10,928 bases of DNA from an uncultured Collinsella sp. (GTDB lineage: Bacteria > Actinomycetota > Coriobacteriia > Coriobacteriales > Coriobacteriaceae), in assembly GCA_900556705.1 (NCBI GenBank), contig USPT01000027.1:1-10928 (forward strand), given 5' to 3'. Below the pieces are notes generated by a model. The model saw only the letters and a list, made by a program, of their open reading frames with translations, was not told the DNA's origin and did no database searches. This document shows, piece after piece, positions 1 through 6,851 of this stretch. The first letter of the stretch is position 1, and the number at the start of each line of letters is the position of its first letter. The position numbers were made by a program, and so were the translations under genes.

Positions 1-329
1 GCATTCCCGTTCCCGACGACACGCACGGCTGCCTGCAGGATACGCACTGGAGCGGTGGCTCGTTTGGCTACTTCCCCACCTATGCGCTGGGCAGCGCCTA
101 CGACGCCATGTTTGTGCCGGCCATGTGCCGCGACGGTGTCGACCTTACCGGCGCCTGCGCGAGCGGCGATCTGGCGCCCGTCCGCGCCTGGCTCGGCGAG
201 CACATTTGGCAGTGGGGCCGCGCCAAGGACGCGCCGGAGCTCATCAAGGGCGCGTGCGGCATGGCATTCGATGCCCGCTACTACTGCAGCTACCTGCAGG
301 ACAAGTTCACCACGCTCTACGAGTTGTAA
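1..329 (+). CDS. Carboxypeptidase M32 (thermostable carboxypeptidase family), C-terminal part
   Basis: The reading frame is open from the window edge (first full codon at 3) to TAA at 327-329, giving 108 visible residues; the start lies outside. Near its beginning is GCLQDTHW, which fits the GxxQDxHW motif of M32 metallocarboxypeptidases, followed by SGGSFGYFPTYALGSAYDAMF, the characteristic segment after it. M32 enzymes are cytoplasmic zinc- or cobalt-dependent exopeptidases that remove C-terminal amino acids from peptides. The HExxH zinc site expected upstream is out of the window, so activity cannot be judged. The tail (AWLGEHIWQWGRAKDAPELIKGA, shortened here) also fits the helical end of the family. 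A strong terminator follows 22 bases after the stop, so this is the last gene of its transcript. It converges on glmM. The family call is confident. Confidence 0.9.
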   Translation, partial: IPVPDDTHGCLQDTHWSGGSFGYFPTYALGSAYDAMFVPAMCRDGVDLTGACASGDLAPVRAWLGEHIWQWGRAKDAPELIKGACGMAFDARYYCSYLQDKFTTLYEL

Positions 330-351
330 AGCTTAGGCAACACGCCAACGC

Positions 352-393
352 AAAGGGGCGCCGCAGGATCTAACCCGCGGCGCCCCTTTTTTT
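352..393 (+). terminator. Rho-independent terminator of the M32 carboxypeptidase gene
   Basis: A perfect G+C-rich stem pairs 355-364 (GGGGCGCCGC) with 377-386, with a 12-base loop. The A tract at 352-354 pairs with the start of a seven-T run at 387-393. It lies just after the stop codon at 329. Confidence 0.92.
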
Positions 394-408
394 CATCTAA
401 GCCAGAGC

Positions 409-468
409 CCCGGCACTTGGGGACATTCCTTTTATGCCAGCACAATAGGAACGTCCCCAAGTGCCGGG
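409..468. repeat. Long palindromic repeat, REP/MITE-like
   Basis: Arms 409-429 and 448-468 are inverted copies matching at 20 of 21 positions (the only non-pair is A425 with C452), around an 18-base centre. The arms carry CTTGGGGAC and GTCCCCAAG. It lies between two converging genes and has no T tail, so it does not look like a simple terminator. GGGGAC/GTCCCC palindromes of this kind resemble repeats mobilised by REP-associated tyrosine (Y1) transposases; that link is inference, and no transposase is in the window. Confidence 0.7.
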
Positions 469-488
469 CAAGCGAGCAAGGTGACGTG

Positions 489-523
489 AAATGAAAGGGC
501 GCTGACCTTCTGGTCGCGCCCTT
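489..523 (-). terminator. Probable terminator of glmM
   Basis: The stem pairs 495-502 with 516-523 (AAGGGCGC/GCGCCCTT) and continues as GACC (504-507) with GGTC (512-515), with a bulged T503 and loop TTCT. Read on the minus strand it is followed by a broken T-rich tail (TCATTTC). It lies about 75 bases beyond the glmM stop. The interrupted T tract makes this weaker than the terminator at 352-393. Confidence 0.5.
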
Positions 524-570
524 GAAATTGAACGTCAAATTGCCGCTTGGGGCCGTTTGCAGCGTCGAGC

Positions 571-600
571 AGTTACGCGGTTTGGTAAAACCGCGTAACT
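571..600. repeat. Perfect 13-bp hairpin overlapping the glmM stop codon
   Basis: Positions 571-583 (AGTTACGCGGTTT) pair perfectly with 588-600 around the loop GGTA. The right arm contains two bases of the glmM stop codon (599-601). No T run follows on either strand, so it is better read as a 3' mRNA-stabilising hairpin or processing site than as an intrinsic terminator. Confidence 0.6.
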
Positions 601-1930
601 ATAAAGCTTCCAGCGCGTTGGCGATGCGCTTCATAGCGGCGTCGGCGGCCGATTGGTCCGGAGCCTCAGCCAAAACGCGAATCACCGACTCGGTTCCGCT
701 CTTGCGCACCAGTACGCGGCCCTCGCCCGCCAGCGACGCCTCGGCCTCGGCAATGGCGGCCTGGACGCCCATGTTGCCCAGCGCGGCGTCCTTATCCGCC
801 ACGCGCACGGCGACCTGAGCCTGCGGCAGCAGCTTGCACGGAGCCGTGAGCTGCGAGAGTGTCTCGCGCTCAGCGCGAATCACTTCCATCACGCGCAGCG
901 AGGTCATAATGCCGTCGCCCGTGCGCTCGATATCGCCAAAGATCGTGTGGCCCGTCTGCTCGCCGCCCAGGCTGTAGCCGCCCTCGCGCATCTTGGCATA
1001 CACATGACGGTCGCCCACGCCGCTGGTCACGGCACTCAGACCGGCAAGCTCCAGCGACTTGACCAGGCCAAAGTTGCTGGCGATCGTCGGCACCACGGTA
1101 CCGCCCGAGAGGCGCCCGTGCTTGTTCAGGTACACGCCGCACACGTACAGGATCTGGTCGCCGTCGACCACGCGACCGCGCTCGTCCACGGCCAGGCAGC
1201 GGTCGGCATCGCCGTCGTAGGCAAAGCCCACGTCCAGGCCCTGCTCCACCACGTGGCGCTGCAGGCGCTCCATATGCGTGGAGCCGCAGTCGACGTTGAT
1301 GTTAAAGCCATCGGGCGCGGCATTGATCACGCGCACGTCGGCACCGAGCGCGTCAAACACCGGCTTGGCCACCGAGGAAGCCGAGCCGTTGGCGCAGTCG
1401 ATACCGATCTTGACGCCCTGCAGCGAAAAGTTCGCACTTGCAATGAGCGAAGCAATGTAGCGGTTGCGACCCTGCATGTAGTCCACCGTGGCACCGATGT
1501 GGTTGCCCGTGGCCAGCGGCACCTCGCTCTTGCCATCGATATAGTCCTCGATGAGCTCCAGCACGTCCTCGTCCATCTTAAAGCCGTCGCTGTTGACGAG
1601 CTTAATGCCGTTATCGCAAAACGGGTTGTGGCTCGCACTGATCATGATGCCGCAATCGAAGCAGCCCTCCACGGTCTGATGTGCCACGCCCGGCGTCGGG
1701 ATCACGTGCAGTATATAGGCGTCCGCACCGCTCGCGACCAGGCCGCTCACCAGCGCCGCCTCGAACATATAGCTCGAGCGACGCGTGTCCTTGCCCACGA
1801 TGACGCGCGCCTTGCGCTCGCGGTTGACACCGTAATACCAGCCCACAAAACGGCCAATCTTATAAGCATGCTCTACCGTCAGCCCAACGTTGGCCTCACC
1901 GCGAAAGCCGTCGGTGCCAAAGTACTTCAT
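599..1930 (-). CDS. glmM: Phosphoglucosamine mutase
   Basis: GlmM interconverts glucosamine-6-phosphate and glucosamine-1-phosphate in the cytoplasm, the step before GlmU makes UDP-GlcNAc for peptidoglycan and wall polymers. The 443-residue length is normal for the family. All four active-site loops of the alpha-D-phosphohexomutase superfamily are visible: the N-terminal TDGFRGEAN (6-14), the phosphoserine loop ISASHNP with catalytic Ser100, the Mg-binding DGDADR (239-244), the sugar-binding GGEQTGH (322-328) and the phosphate-binding RKSGTES (409-415). GGEQTGH and the starting FGTDGFRG favour GlmM over phosphomannomutase or phosphoglucomutase. The ATG at 1930 has AAGGAG (1936-1941) five bases upstream. 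It follows the DUF4012 gene on the same strand with an 83-base gap holding a hairpin, so it may be co-transcribed with that gene. Confidence 0.97.
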   Translation of the reverse strand: MKYFGTDGFRGEANVGLTVEHAYKIGRFVGWYYGVNRERKARVIVGKDTRRSSYMFEAALVSGLVASGADAYILHVIPTPGVAHQTVEGCFDCGIMISASHNPFCDNGIKLVNSDGFKMDEDVLELIEDYIDGKSEVPLATGNHIGATVDYMQGRNRYIASLIASANFSLQGVKIGIDCANGSASSVAKPVFDALGADVRVINAAPDGFNINVDCGSTHMERLQRHVVEQGLDVGFAYDGDADRCLAVDERGRVVDGDQILYVCGVYLNKHGRLSGGTVVPTIASNFGLVKSLELAGLSAVTSGVGDRHVYAKMREGGYSLGGEQTGHTIFGDIERTGDGIMTSLRVMEVIRAERETLSQLTAPCKLLPQAQVAVRVADKDAALGNMGVQAAIAEAEASLAGEGRVLVRKSGTESVIRVLAEAPDQSAADAAMKRIANALEAL

Positions 1931-1943
1931 GCGCTCTCCTTAC

Positions 1944-1976
1944 AAAATGGGGGCGAACAGATTGCCTGTCCGCCCC
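1944..1976 (-). terminator. Hairpin between the DUF4012 gene and glmM: weak terminator or attenuator
   Basis: GGGGCG (1950-1955) pairs with CGCCCC (1971-1976), and ACAG (1957-1960) with CTGT (1966-1969), with one A·C mismatch and loop ATTGC. Read on the minus strand the stem is followed by CATTTTG, only four T's. It ends just nine bases before the glmM ribosome site, leaving no room for a separate promoter between the two, so partial read-through seems likely. Confidence 0.5.
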
Positions 1977-2013
1977 AAAATGGTACTCGATTATCTGCGC
2001 TACCAGAAAAATC

Positions 2014-4326
2014 CTACGCCGACGCGCTGTCGCGAGCCGCCTGGCATGTAGGAGTCTGACGCAGCGTAAGCGGCTTGTCCCCCGCCTCGGCCGACGTGGT
2101 CAGCGTATACGTAATCGTCGTCGTCTCGCCAGCATGCAGGTCAACGATGCCCGAATAGAAGGGGATTCCATGCCACGTAGCGGCGCCAAGACCAAACTGG
2201 GTGCCCTCGACGGTCAGATCAGTAATGTTGCCGCCCGTCGGGGCAAACAACGAGACATTCAGACGCTCGTCGTCACGCGCGGCATCGGGCGCGCTCGCCG
2301 CAACGTAATCGGGCAGCTTGCCAGCTTCCTCCTGCGTCATGATGTTCGTCAGGGTAACGGTGATGCGATAGGAGCATGTGCCGTCGCCGTTCTTCACGCC
2401 CTGGCCAATCTGCGTGTCGGCGTTCAGGTACCAGTCCAGCTTGGAGAAGCTCAGGTTGTTAAAGTAAACACCGGCAACGGGATCGGCACTCGGATGATCC
2501 GGATCGGGCAGCGAAGCGTCAATGCCCGTCTCTTTGATGGCTTTCTGCTCATCATCGTTTCTCATCCAAGCAATCAGACGACCCTCTTCGGCACCGCGCT
2601 CGAATGCACCGACAAGCTTTGTAACGTCGACGTCACCGATGCCACCGAGAATCTTGTCGAAGGCAGCGCTGGCGACGGATGCAAAGATGCCGTCCGACTC
2701 CTCGACCGGATAGTTCCAGTAAACATCGTGCATGAGGACCTTTGCGGCGTTGGTGCCGTCGACAACCGTTCCGTCGGGCAGCGAGACATTACCGACGAGG
2801 CCCAGCAGATACTGCAGGAACACCGGGTCGATACCCACGACGCCGTCAACGTCCTGCCCATACTGGGACTTCCACAGCGCAGCGACACGCTGCGAGTTGC
2901 GGGGCCAATCGGGCGAATACGCGTTACCAGAGTTGTACAGGTTACTGTGGTCACCAAACAGTGCCTCGTCCTCTTCGTCGACGCTCTCAACCGCCTCGTC
3001 TTTGCCAAGCGCAATACATGGAACAAACTCGCCAATCGACATCTGGCCGTCGGTGACCGAAATCAGGCCCTGCGAACCGCCAAAGCCGCCGCAGGCACGA
3101 ATCTCGACGTTGTTCATGGCGTACATAAGGTAGTTGCGCGTCTGGCCGTTGGCGCCGAGCATCTGGGGAAGGACGGGGGCGACCTTCTCCGCCGCGTCAA
3201 CCGCGCCGTTGAGGGTGGCAAAGCCGTCCTTGGCCTTATCGACCAGCTCGGTCACCTGGGAAATATGAGTATCGCCAATGCCCTGGACCTTCTCGTTGGC
3301 GCTCTTGAACACCTTCGAGCTGCTGGAAAGCGAATCGGCGACCGCCTGCAGCGCGGACACGTTAATCATACCGTCCTGGAACAGCTTGCCGGGCGTGGCC
3401 TGCGAAAGGTTGTCGGCCATGGGAACCAGCGCGTTGCTCGAGACATCGGACAGGGCATCAATCATGGTGCGGGCTGCGTTGATGTCACTGCCATACACCG
3501 GGATAAACGAAGCCGCCGTCCACAGCGGGCTCGAAGTCTCCGCCTTCATGTTGTCGCAGAGCTCATCGATCTTCTTCGCGTCGTCAGGCAGCGTCGAAAA
3601 ATCGCCCGACGTGACCTTGTCCTTAAGGCCACCGACGATCTCGACAGCCTCCTTCGCTTCGCTCTTTACGGTCTTTGCCGAGTTAAGCAGCATAAAGCCG
3701 CTTGCGCCAAGCGCAACGAGAAGCACCGCGACTACAGCGGCAATAATGGCGCCGGTGTGACGCTTTTTGCGCTCGCCCTTGCGATGGCGATGACGGACCA
3801 GACCGTCAGAGGTCGAACTCGACGAAGCGTCGCTACCGTAGTTCAAGCCAAAATCGTAATAATCTTCCTTGGAACCCGAGCCCGCAAACTCGGTACCGCT
3901 ATCATCCAGGCGGGCGAACGTGCCTGTCTCGGAGGCGCCGGTGTAAATCGTGCCGAGGTTACCCGTAAGCCCCGCGCCATCAGCAGAGGGAGTATTGTTG
4001 TCGGCCTTGCCGGCATTAACGTTGCCGGCGCCATTCGCGGCGTTGGCAGCACCTGCGTTGTTCGCAGGTACCGAAGGAGCCCCGCTCGGCTGCGACGCGG
4101 AGGTTGCACCGCCCGCAAAGACATTCCCTTTTGCACGGCCGGTCTTTTTTGCCTTTTGAGACTGCTCGTACAGAGCGGTAAACATCGCCGTCTCGCCCGG
4201 GGACACGCGCTTACCGGAACCGCCCTGTCCAGCGCCGCCCGGCGTGCCGGCCTTACCAGCCCCGTTCGGACGCGGCGGAACTGCAGGACGGCCGCTATCG
4301 CTGCCCTTAAAGTGATTACCAGCCAT
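2014..4326 (-). CDS. DUF4012 domain-containing single-pass membrane protein
   Basis: Residue numbers are from the ATG at 4326 (770 aa). Residues 1-175 are a Gly/Ala/Asn/Pro-rich, probably disordered cytoplasmic region. It ends in a very basic stretch (RHRHRKGERKKRH, about 179-190), then one membrane helix (about 192-214). The rest should lie outside the cell: a helical part (about 220-385) and the DUF4012 core, recognised by NNVEIRACGGFGGS (about 405-418), the later DWPRNSQRVAALW and PDGTVVDGTNAAKVL, and a beta-rich C-terminus. DUF4012 proteins are common in actinobacteria; their biochemical role is not established, and the place upstream of glmM hints at envelope work. An in-frame TTG at 4353 would add nine residues, but the ATG has GAGGA at a good distance and is preferred. 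I see no convincing promoter in the upstream gap (4327-4475). Confidence 0.85.
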   Translation of the reverse strand: MAGNHFKGSDSGRPAVPPRPNGAGKAGTPGGAGQGGSGKRVSPGETAMFTALYEQSQKAKKTGRAKGNVFAGGATSASQPSGAPSVPANNAGAANAANGAGNVNAGKADNNTPSADGAGLTGNLGTIYTGASETGTFARLDDSGTEFAGSGSKEDYYDFGLNYGSDASSSSTSDGLVRHRHRKGERKKRHTGAIIAAVVAVLLVALGASGFMLLNSAKTVKSEAKEAVEIVGGLKDKVTSGDFSTLPDDAKKIDELCDNMKAETSSPLWTAASFIPVYGSDINAARTMIDALSDVSSNALVPMADNLSQATPGKLFQDGMINVSALQAVADSLSSSSKVFKSANEKVQGIGDTHISQVTELVDKAKDGFATLNGAVDAAEKVAPVLPQMLGANGQTRNYLMYAMNNVEIRACGGFGGSQGLISVTDGQMSIGEFVPCIALGKDEAVESVDEEDEALFGDHSNLYNSGNAYSPDWPRNSQRVAALWKSQYGQDVDGVVGIDPVFLQYLLGLVGNVSLPDGTVVDGTNAAKVLMHDVYWNYPVEESDGIFASVASAAFDKILGGIGDVDVTKLVGAFERGAEEGRLIAWMRNDDEQKAIKETGIDASLPDPDHPSADPVAGVYFNNLSFSKLDWYLNADTQIGQGVKNGDGTCSYRITVTLTNIMTQEEAGKLPDYVAASAPDAARDDERLNVSLFAPTGGNITDLTVEGTQFGLGAATWHGIPFYSGIVDLHAGETTTITYTLTTSAEAGDKPLTLRQTPTCQAARDSASA

Positions 4327-4475
4327 AAAGAAATCCTCGCAATTGAGTCGCAATGAAAAAGTCCATAACGTTACTAGTTTATGGCATTTTGAGCATCGAC
4401 AGCTAAACTCCAGACACGGACGTCAATTGGCGAAAATGCGGCACAACACCTTTTCTGTCTTGGCGGCGGCGCTAG

Positions 4476-5498
4476 CTACACCGTGAGGAACATCATCACG
4501 ATGATCATGACAAAGCCGATAAGGTCGGTCGGCAAAAACACCGTACCCAGCATAACGGCGCTGGTGATGGTCGCCGAAACCGGCTCCACAGTTCCGATGA
4601 GGCTCGCACGTACCGAGCCGATGTCCTTAACGCCCTGCATATAGAGCATGTAAGCAAAAAACGAGCCGATAACCACGAACACCGCGAGCGCCTCGACGCC
4701 GGCAGCGTCGAGCGCCGGCATATGCGCCCAGGGCTGCACGAAGACGCACGAGACCACGCCCGCCGTGAGCATTGCCGAACCCGTGACGATGGGGCTGCCG
4801 TATTCGGGCAGGATCTTGGCGGGAATCACCGCCATACACGCGGCGCTGACCGCACACATAAGACCTGCTGCCAGGCCAAGCGGCGAAATATTCAGGCTGG
4901 TGGGGTCACCGCCGGTGGCGATTAAAAAGGTTCCACCCAGAGCCAGGCCAATGCCGATGACTTCGCGAGTACGCGGCATGCGGCGATCGATCACGCAGGT
5001 GTAGCCCATGATGATAACGAGCTGCAGGCACTGGAGCACCGTCGCGGTTCCGGCGTTCGTCAGGCGCACGGCCGAAAGATAGCAAAACTGGTTGAACAGC
5101 AGGCCAAAGGCGGTAAAGAGCAGCAGCTGCTTGCGATCGGCGGGTGTGGTCCAGAGCTTAATCAGGCGCTCGCGGTCGCGCGTAACAACCACGGCCATAA
5201 AGAGTAGACCGGCGAGAATCTGACGCACGCTCATAAGCCACAAGGTGTCGACGTGGTAGGTATCGAACAGAAAGCTCGCGCTGGTGCCCGAGAAGCCCCA
5301 AAACGAACCGCCCACCAGCGTAGCCAAGACGCCCGTGATCATCTTGCGCGACGACGCATCGTTAAGGCGCTCGCGCCAGGCGCGGCGGGTGCTACGGCTG
5401 AGCTCGTCGATGCCCTCGGGCACATCAATGTTCGATATATCGGTCATCGGCACCGAAGCCCCTGCGCCTTCGACCTGCTCGACACACTCTTTGCTCAT
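4476..5498 (-). CDS. EamA family (DMT superfamily) transporter
   Basis: The product is a predicted ten-helix inner-membrane carrier of the drug/metabolite transporter superfamily, whose members export amino acids, nucleobases and other small metabolites. The substrate cannot be told from sequence. Of 340 residues, about 55 form an acidic then basic cytoplasmic leader (RSTRRAWRERL at 35-45). Two EamA repeats follow at about 56-195 and 207-338. The first ends in NAGTATVLQCLQLVIIMG, then GIGLALGGTFLIATGG. The second carries the signature GTVEPVSATITSAVMLG (302-318). The chain stops right after the tenth helix (ending MMFLTV), so the usual charged tail is missing. The ATG at 5498 has GGGGGAG (5503-5509) four bases upstream; Met18 is a possible inner start without a comparable ribosome site. 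The gene is probably monocistronic, 149 bases ahead of the DUF4012 start. No terminator or clear promoter was found. Confidence 0.88.
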   Translation of the reverse strand: MSKECVEQVEGAGASVPMTDISNIDVPEGIDELSRSTRRAWRERLNDASSRKMITGVLATLVGGSFWGFSGTSASFLFDTYHVDTLWLMSVRQILAGLLFMAVVVTRDRERLIKLWTTPADRKQLLLFTAFGLLFNQFCYLSAVRLTNAGTATVLQCLQLVIIMGYTCVIDRRMPRTREVIGIGLALGGTFLIATGGDPTSLNISPLGLAAGLMCAVSAACMAVIPAKILPEYGSPIVTGSAMLTAGVVSCVFVQPWAHMPALDAAGVEALAVFVVIGSFFAYMLYMQGVKDIGSVRASLIGTVEPVSATITSAVMLGTVFLPTDLIGFVMIIVMMFLTV

Positions 5499-5729
5499 TC
5501 CACTCCCCCGAAACAGCCTGGAAACAATTCGGCTTACCTTACCACGGCGAAGTCACCAGCTGGAGGCTTGTCCGCTTATCGGTAGGACAATTCCGCAGGC
5601 GTCTTTCCATAGCTCGATACCGCAATGGCCTTGCATTATGCGACAGCCAAATCGCGGCAGCAGGCTCTTTTGAAATGGATGCGACAAAGCCCCCGAATTC
5701 CACAATGTAAGCGATTTTTAAAAATGTTC

Positions 5730-5758
5730 TTGCCACCGAGTTCAGGCTCCGTTATATT
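5730..5758 (+). promoter_or_regulatory. Promoter of tRNA-Val
   Basis: The -35 box TTGCCA (5730-5735) and -10 box TATATT (5753-5758) are separated by exactly 17 bases, placing the transcription start near 5765, about 23 bases before the mature tRNA 5' end. Both boxes match the housekeeping sigma consensus at four or five of six positions. The rest of the gap back to the transporter start (5499-5729) shows only a 6-bp hairpin (TTGTCC 5568-5573 with GGACAA 5585-5590). Confidence 0.78.
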
Positions 5759-5787
5759 ATCCCTTGCGCGCTTGCGCACCCTTGATC

Positions 5788-5862
5788 GGGCGTTTAGCTC
5801 AGGGGGAGAGCGCTTCCCTGACACGGAAGAGGTCAGAAGTTCAAATCTTCTAACGCCCACCA
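5788..5862 (+). tRNA. tRNA-Val (anticodon GAC), with encoded CCA
   Basis: A full cloverleaf can be folded. The acceptor stem is GGGCGTT (5788-5794) with AACGCCC (5852-5858). The D arm is GCTC/GAGC with loop AGGGGGA. The anticodon stem CTTCC/GGAAG encloses the loop CTGACAC, giving anticodon GAC. The T stem AGAAG/CTTCT encloses TTCAAAT. The discriminator is A5859 and CCA is encoded at 5860-5862. GAC reads GUC/GUU valine codons. It has its own promoter and terminator, so it is a single-gene unit. Confidence 0.97.
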
Positions 5863-5870
5863 AATGTTCG

Positions 5871-5907
5871 CAGCTCAGAGGCTATGCCCTCTGGGCTGTT
5901 TTGTTTT
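5871..5907 (+). terminator. Rho-independent terminator of tRNA-Val
   Basis: An 11-bp stem pairs 5871-5881 (CAGCTCAGAGG) with 5888-5898 (CCTCTGGGCTG) with one G·U pair, followed by TTTTGTTTT (5899-5907). It starts nine bases after the CCA end. Confidence 0.9.
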
Positions 5908-6088
5908 ATGTCGCCAAATCCGCTGGCAGCTCCAACCGCCCAACTGGCCAAATGCCGACCATCTACTTGTCGATCTATCCATCGGCATAACCAATCAGTC
6001 CGCACCGCAGCTTCTCGGCAAAACGCCGCGATGTCTGCGCCCTGCGGTATCCTTGAGCCACTTGCACCTGCAGTACCAAGGAGCCGCC

Positions 6089-6775
6089 ATGCGCACCGAG
6101 CTCGATGTCCCCTTTTCGCACAAAGAAGAAGCCAAGGCGCTGGGCGCCAAATGGGACCGGACCAAGAAGATCTGGTATGTACCCAGCGGCGTTAACCCCG
6201 AGCCCTTTGCCGAGTGGCTGCCCGGTGTTGACCGATCCGACCCCTCAGCGCCGTATATATATCTAGTACTGGGCAAGCGCGAGTGCTGGAAGTGTCACAA
6301 AGAGACCTCGGTCGCGGCCTTCGGCATTCCCTATCGAGCCGACAACGACGAGAGCATCGCCATCGCGCACGCGTCCAACGAAGCCGGGCACATTGCCATC
6401 AACACGGCCAACGCCAACGCACTCGCCATCGTGCCCGCTCTTGGCTGCGTGCCGGGCGAGATCCGCGACTACCTTCATAAGCGCTGCGGCTACAAGCCCG
6501 TAGGCGCGCGAGCCTCCAAAGCCCCGTCGCTCGGCAACACGTGCACCAGTTGCGACGCGCTGCAAGGCAGCCGCTATCTGTTCGAGGAGCCCTCGTCCCC
6601 GTTTGCCCTCACTGCCATCAACAAGCTGCCGGCACTGGAGTTTGTGCGCGTCGAAGTTGTCGGCGTCTTTGGCATCCCAGCCGCGCGCACCAATTTTGAC
6701 CAGGCACTCTTTACCTGGGCACGCGACCATCACGCCGAGTTCCACAAGACCCTGTTCGAGGGAATCTACCTGTAG
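6089..6775 (+). CDS. DUF5710 domain-containing protein with two CxxC pairs
   Basis: The 228-residue product opens with a DUF5710 domain (residues 4-45: LDVPFSHKEEAKALGAKWD, then KKIWYVPSG). This small domain is also found in DNA primase-like and plasmid proteins. Here it stands alone at the N-terminus. The rest I do not recognise. It has two cysteine pairs, CWKC (66-69, inside GKRECWKCHKE) and CTSC (152-155), about 83 residues apart, which could form one zinc site, plus a C-terminal helical part. No signal peptide or membrane segment is seen, so it is probably cytoplasmic. Function is unknown; nucleic-acid or protein binding is a guess from the possible zinc ribbon. The ATG at 6089 has AAGGAG (6078-6083) five bases upstream, which decides against an open in-frame extension back to 5864 that runs over the tRNA terminator. 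The leader after the tRNA unit (5908-6077) shows no clear promoter. It converges on the restriction gene. Confidence 0.78.
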   Translation: MRTELDVPFSHKEEAKALGAKWDRTKKIWYVPSGVNPEPFAEWLPGVDRSDPSAPYIYLVLGKRECWKCHKETSVAAFGIPYRADNDESIAIAHASNEAGHIAINTANANALAIVPALGCVPGEIRDYLHKRCGYKPVGARASKAPSLGNTCTSCDALQGSRYLFEEPSSPFALTAINKLPALEFVRVEVVGVFGIPAARTNFDQALFTWARDHHAEFHKTLFEGIYL

Positions 6776-6782
6776 GGCAAGG

Positions 6783-6818
6783 CTCGAAAATCGAGTCCAG
6801 ATATCCTCGAAAATCGAG
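6783..6818. repeat. Two tandem 13-bp palindromes between convergent genes
   Basis: CTCGAAAATCGAG occurs at 6783-6795 and again, identical, at 6806-6818, a 23-base period. Each is a 5-bp inverted repeat (CTCGA/TCGAG) around AAA. They fill the 76-base gap between the DUF5710 gene and the endonuclease 3' end. There is no T run, so ordinary termination is doubtful; a protein-binding site or repeat remnant is possible. Confidence 0.6.
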
Positions 6819-6851
6819 TATGCACAGGTAGTTGAATTGCCGACTCGAAGG

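Noticed and set aside
653..2059. 468-codon open frame on the plus strand opposite glmM
   Set aside because: It mirrors a confidently identified glmM gene on the other strand, gives a His/Arg/Ala-rich product without any domain, and has no ribosome site; it is a G+C-rich antisense frame.
2134..4356. 740-codon open frame on the plus strand opposite the DUF4012 gene
   Set aside because: It is Arg/Val-rich low-complexity antisense translation; the minus-strand frame has a membrane helix, the DUF4012 motifs and a ribosome site.
4327..4475. Promoter for the DUF4012 gene: TTGACG on the minus strand (4426 to 4421), and the small dyad CCATAA/TTATGG (4363-4384)
   Set aside because: No reasonable -10 box lies 15-18 bases from TTGACG, and the dyad has only 6-bp arms around ten bases; neither is more than chance quality.
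5864..6088. In-frame extension of the DUF5710 gene upstream to 5864
   Set aside because: It would start right after the tRNA CCA end and run through the tRNA terminator; the ATG at 6089 has an AAGGAG at ideal spacing and begins the domain directly.
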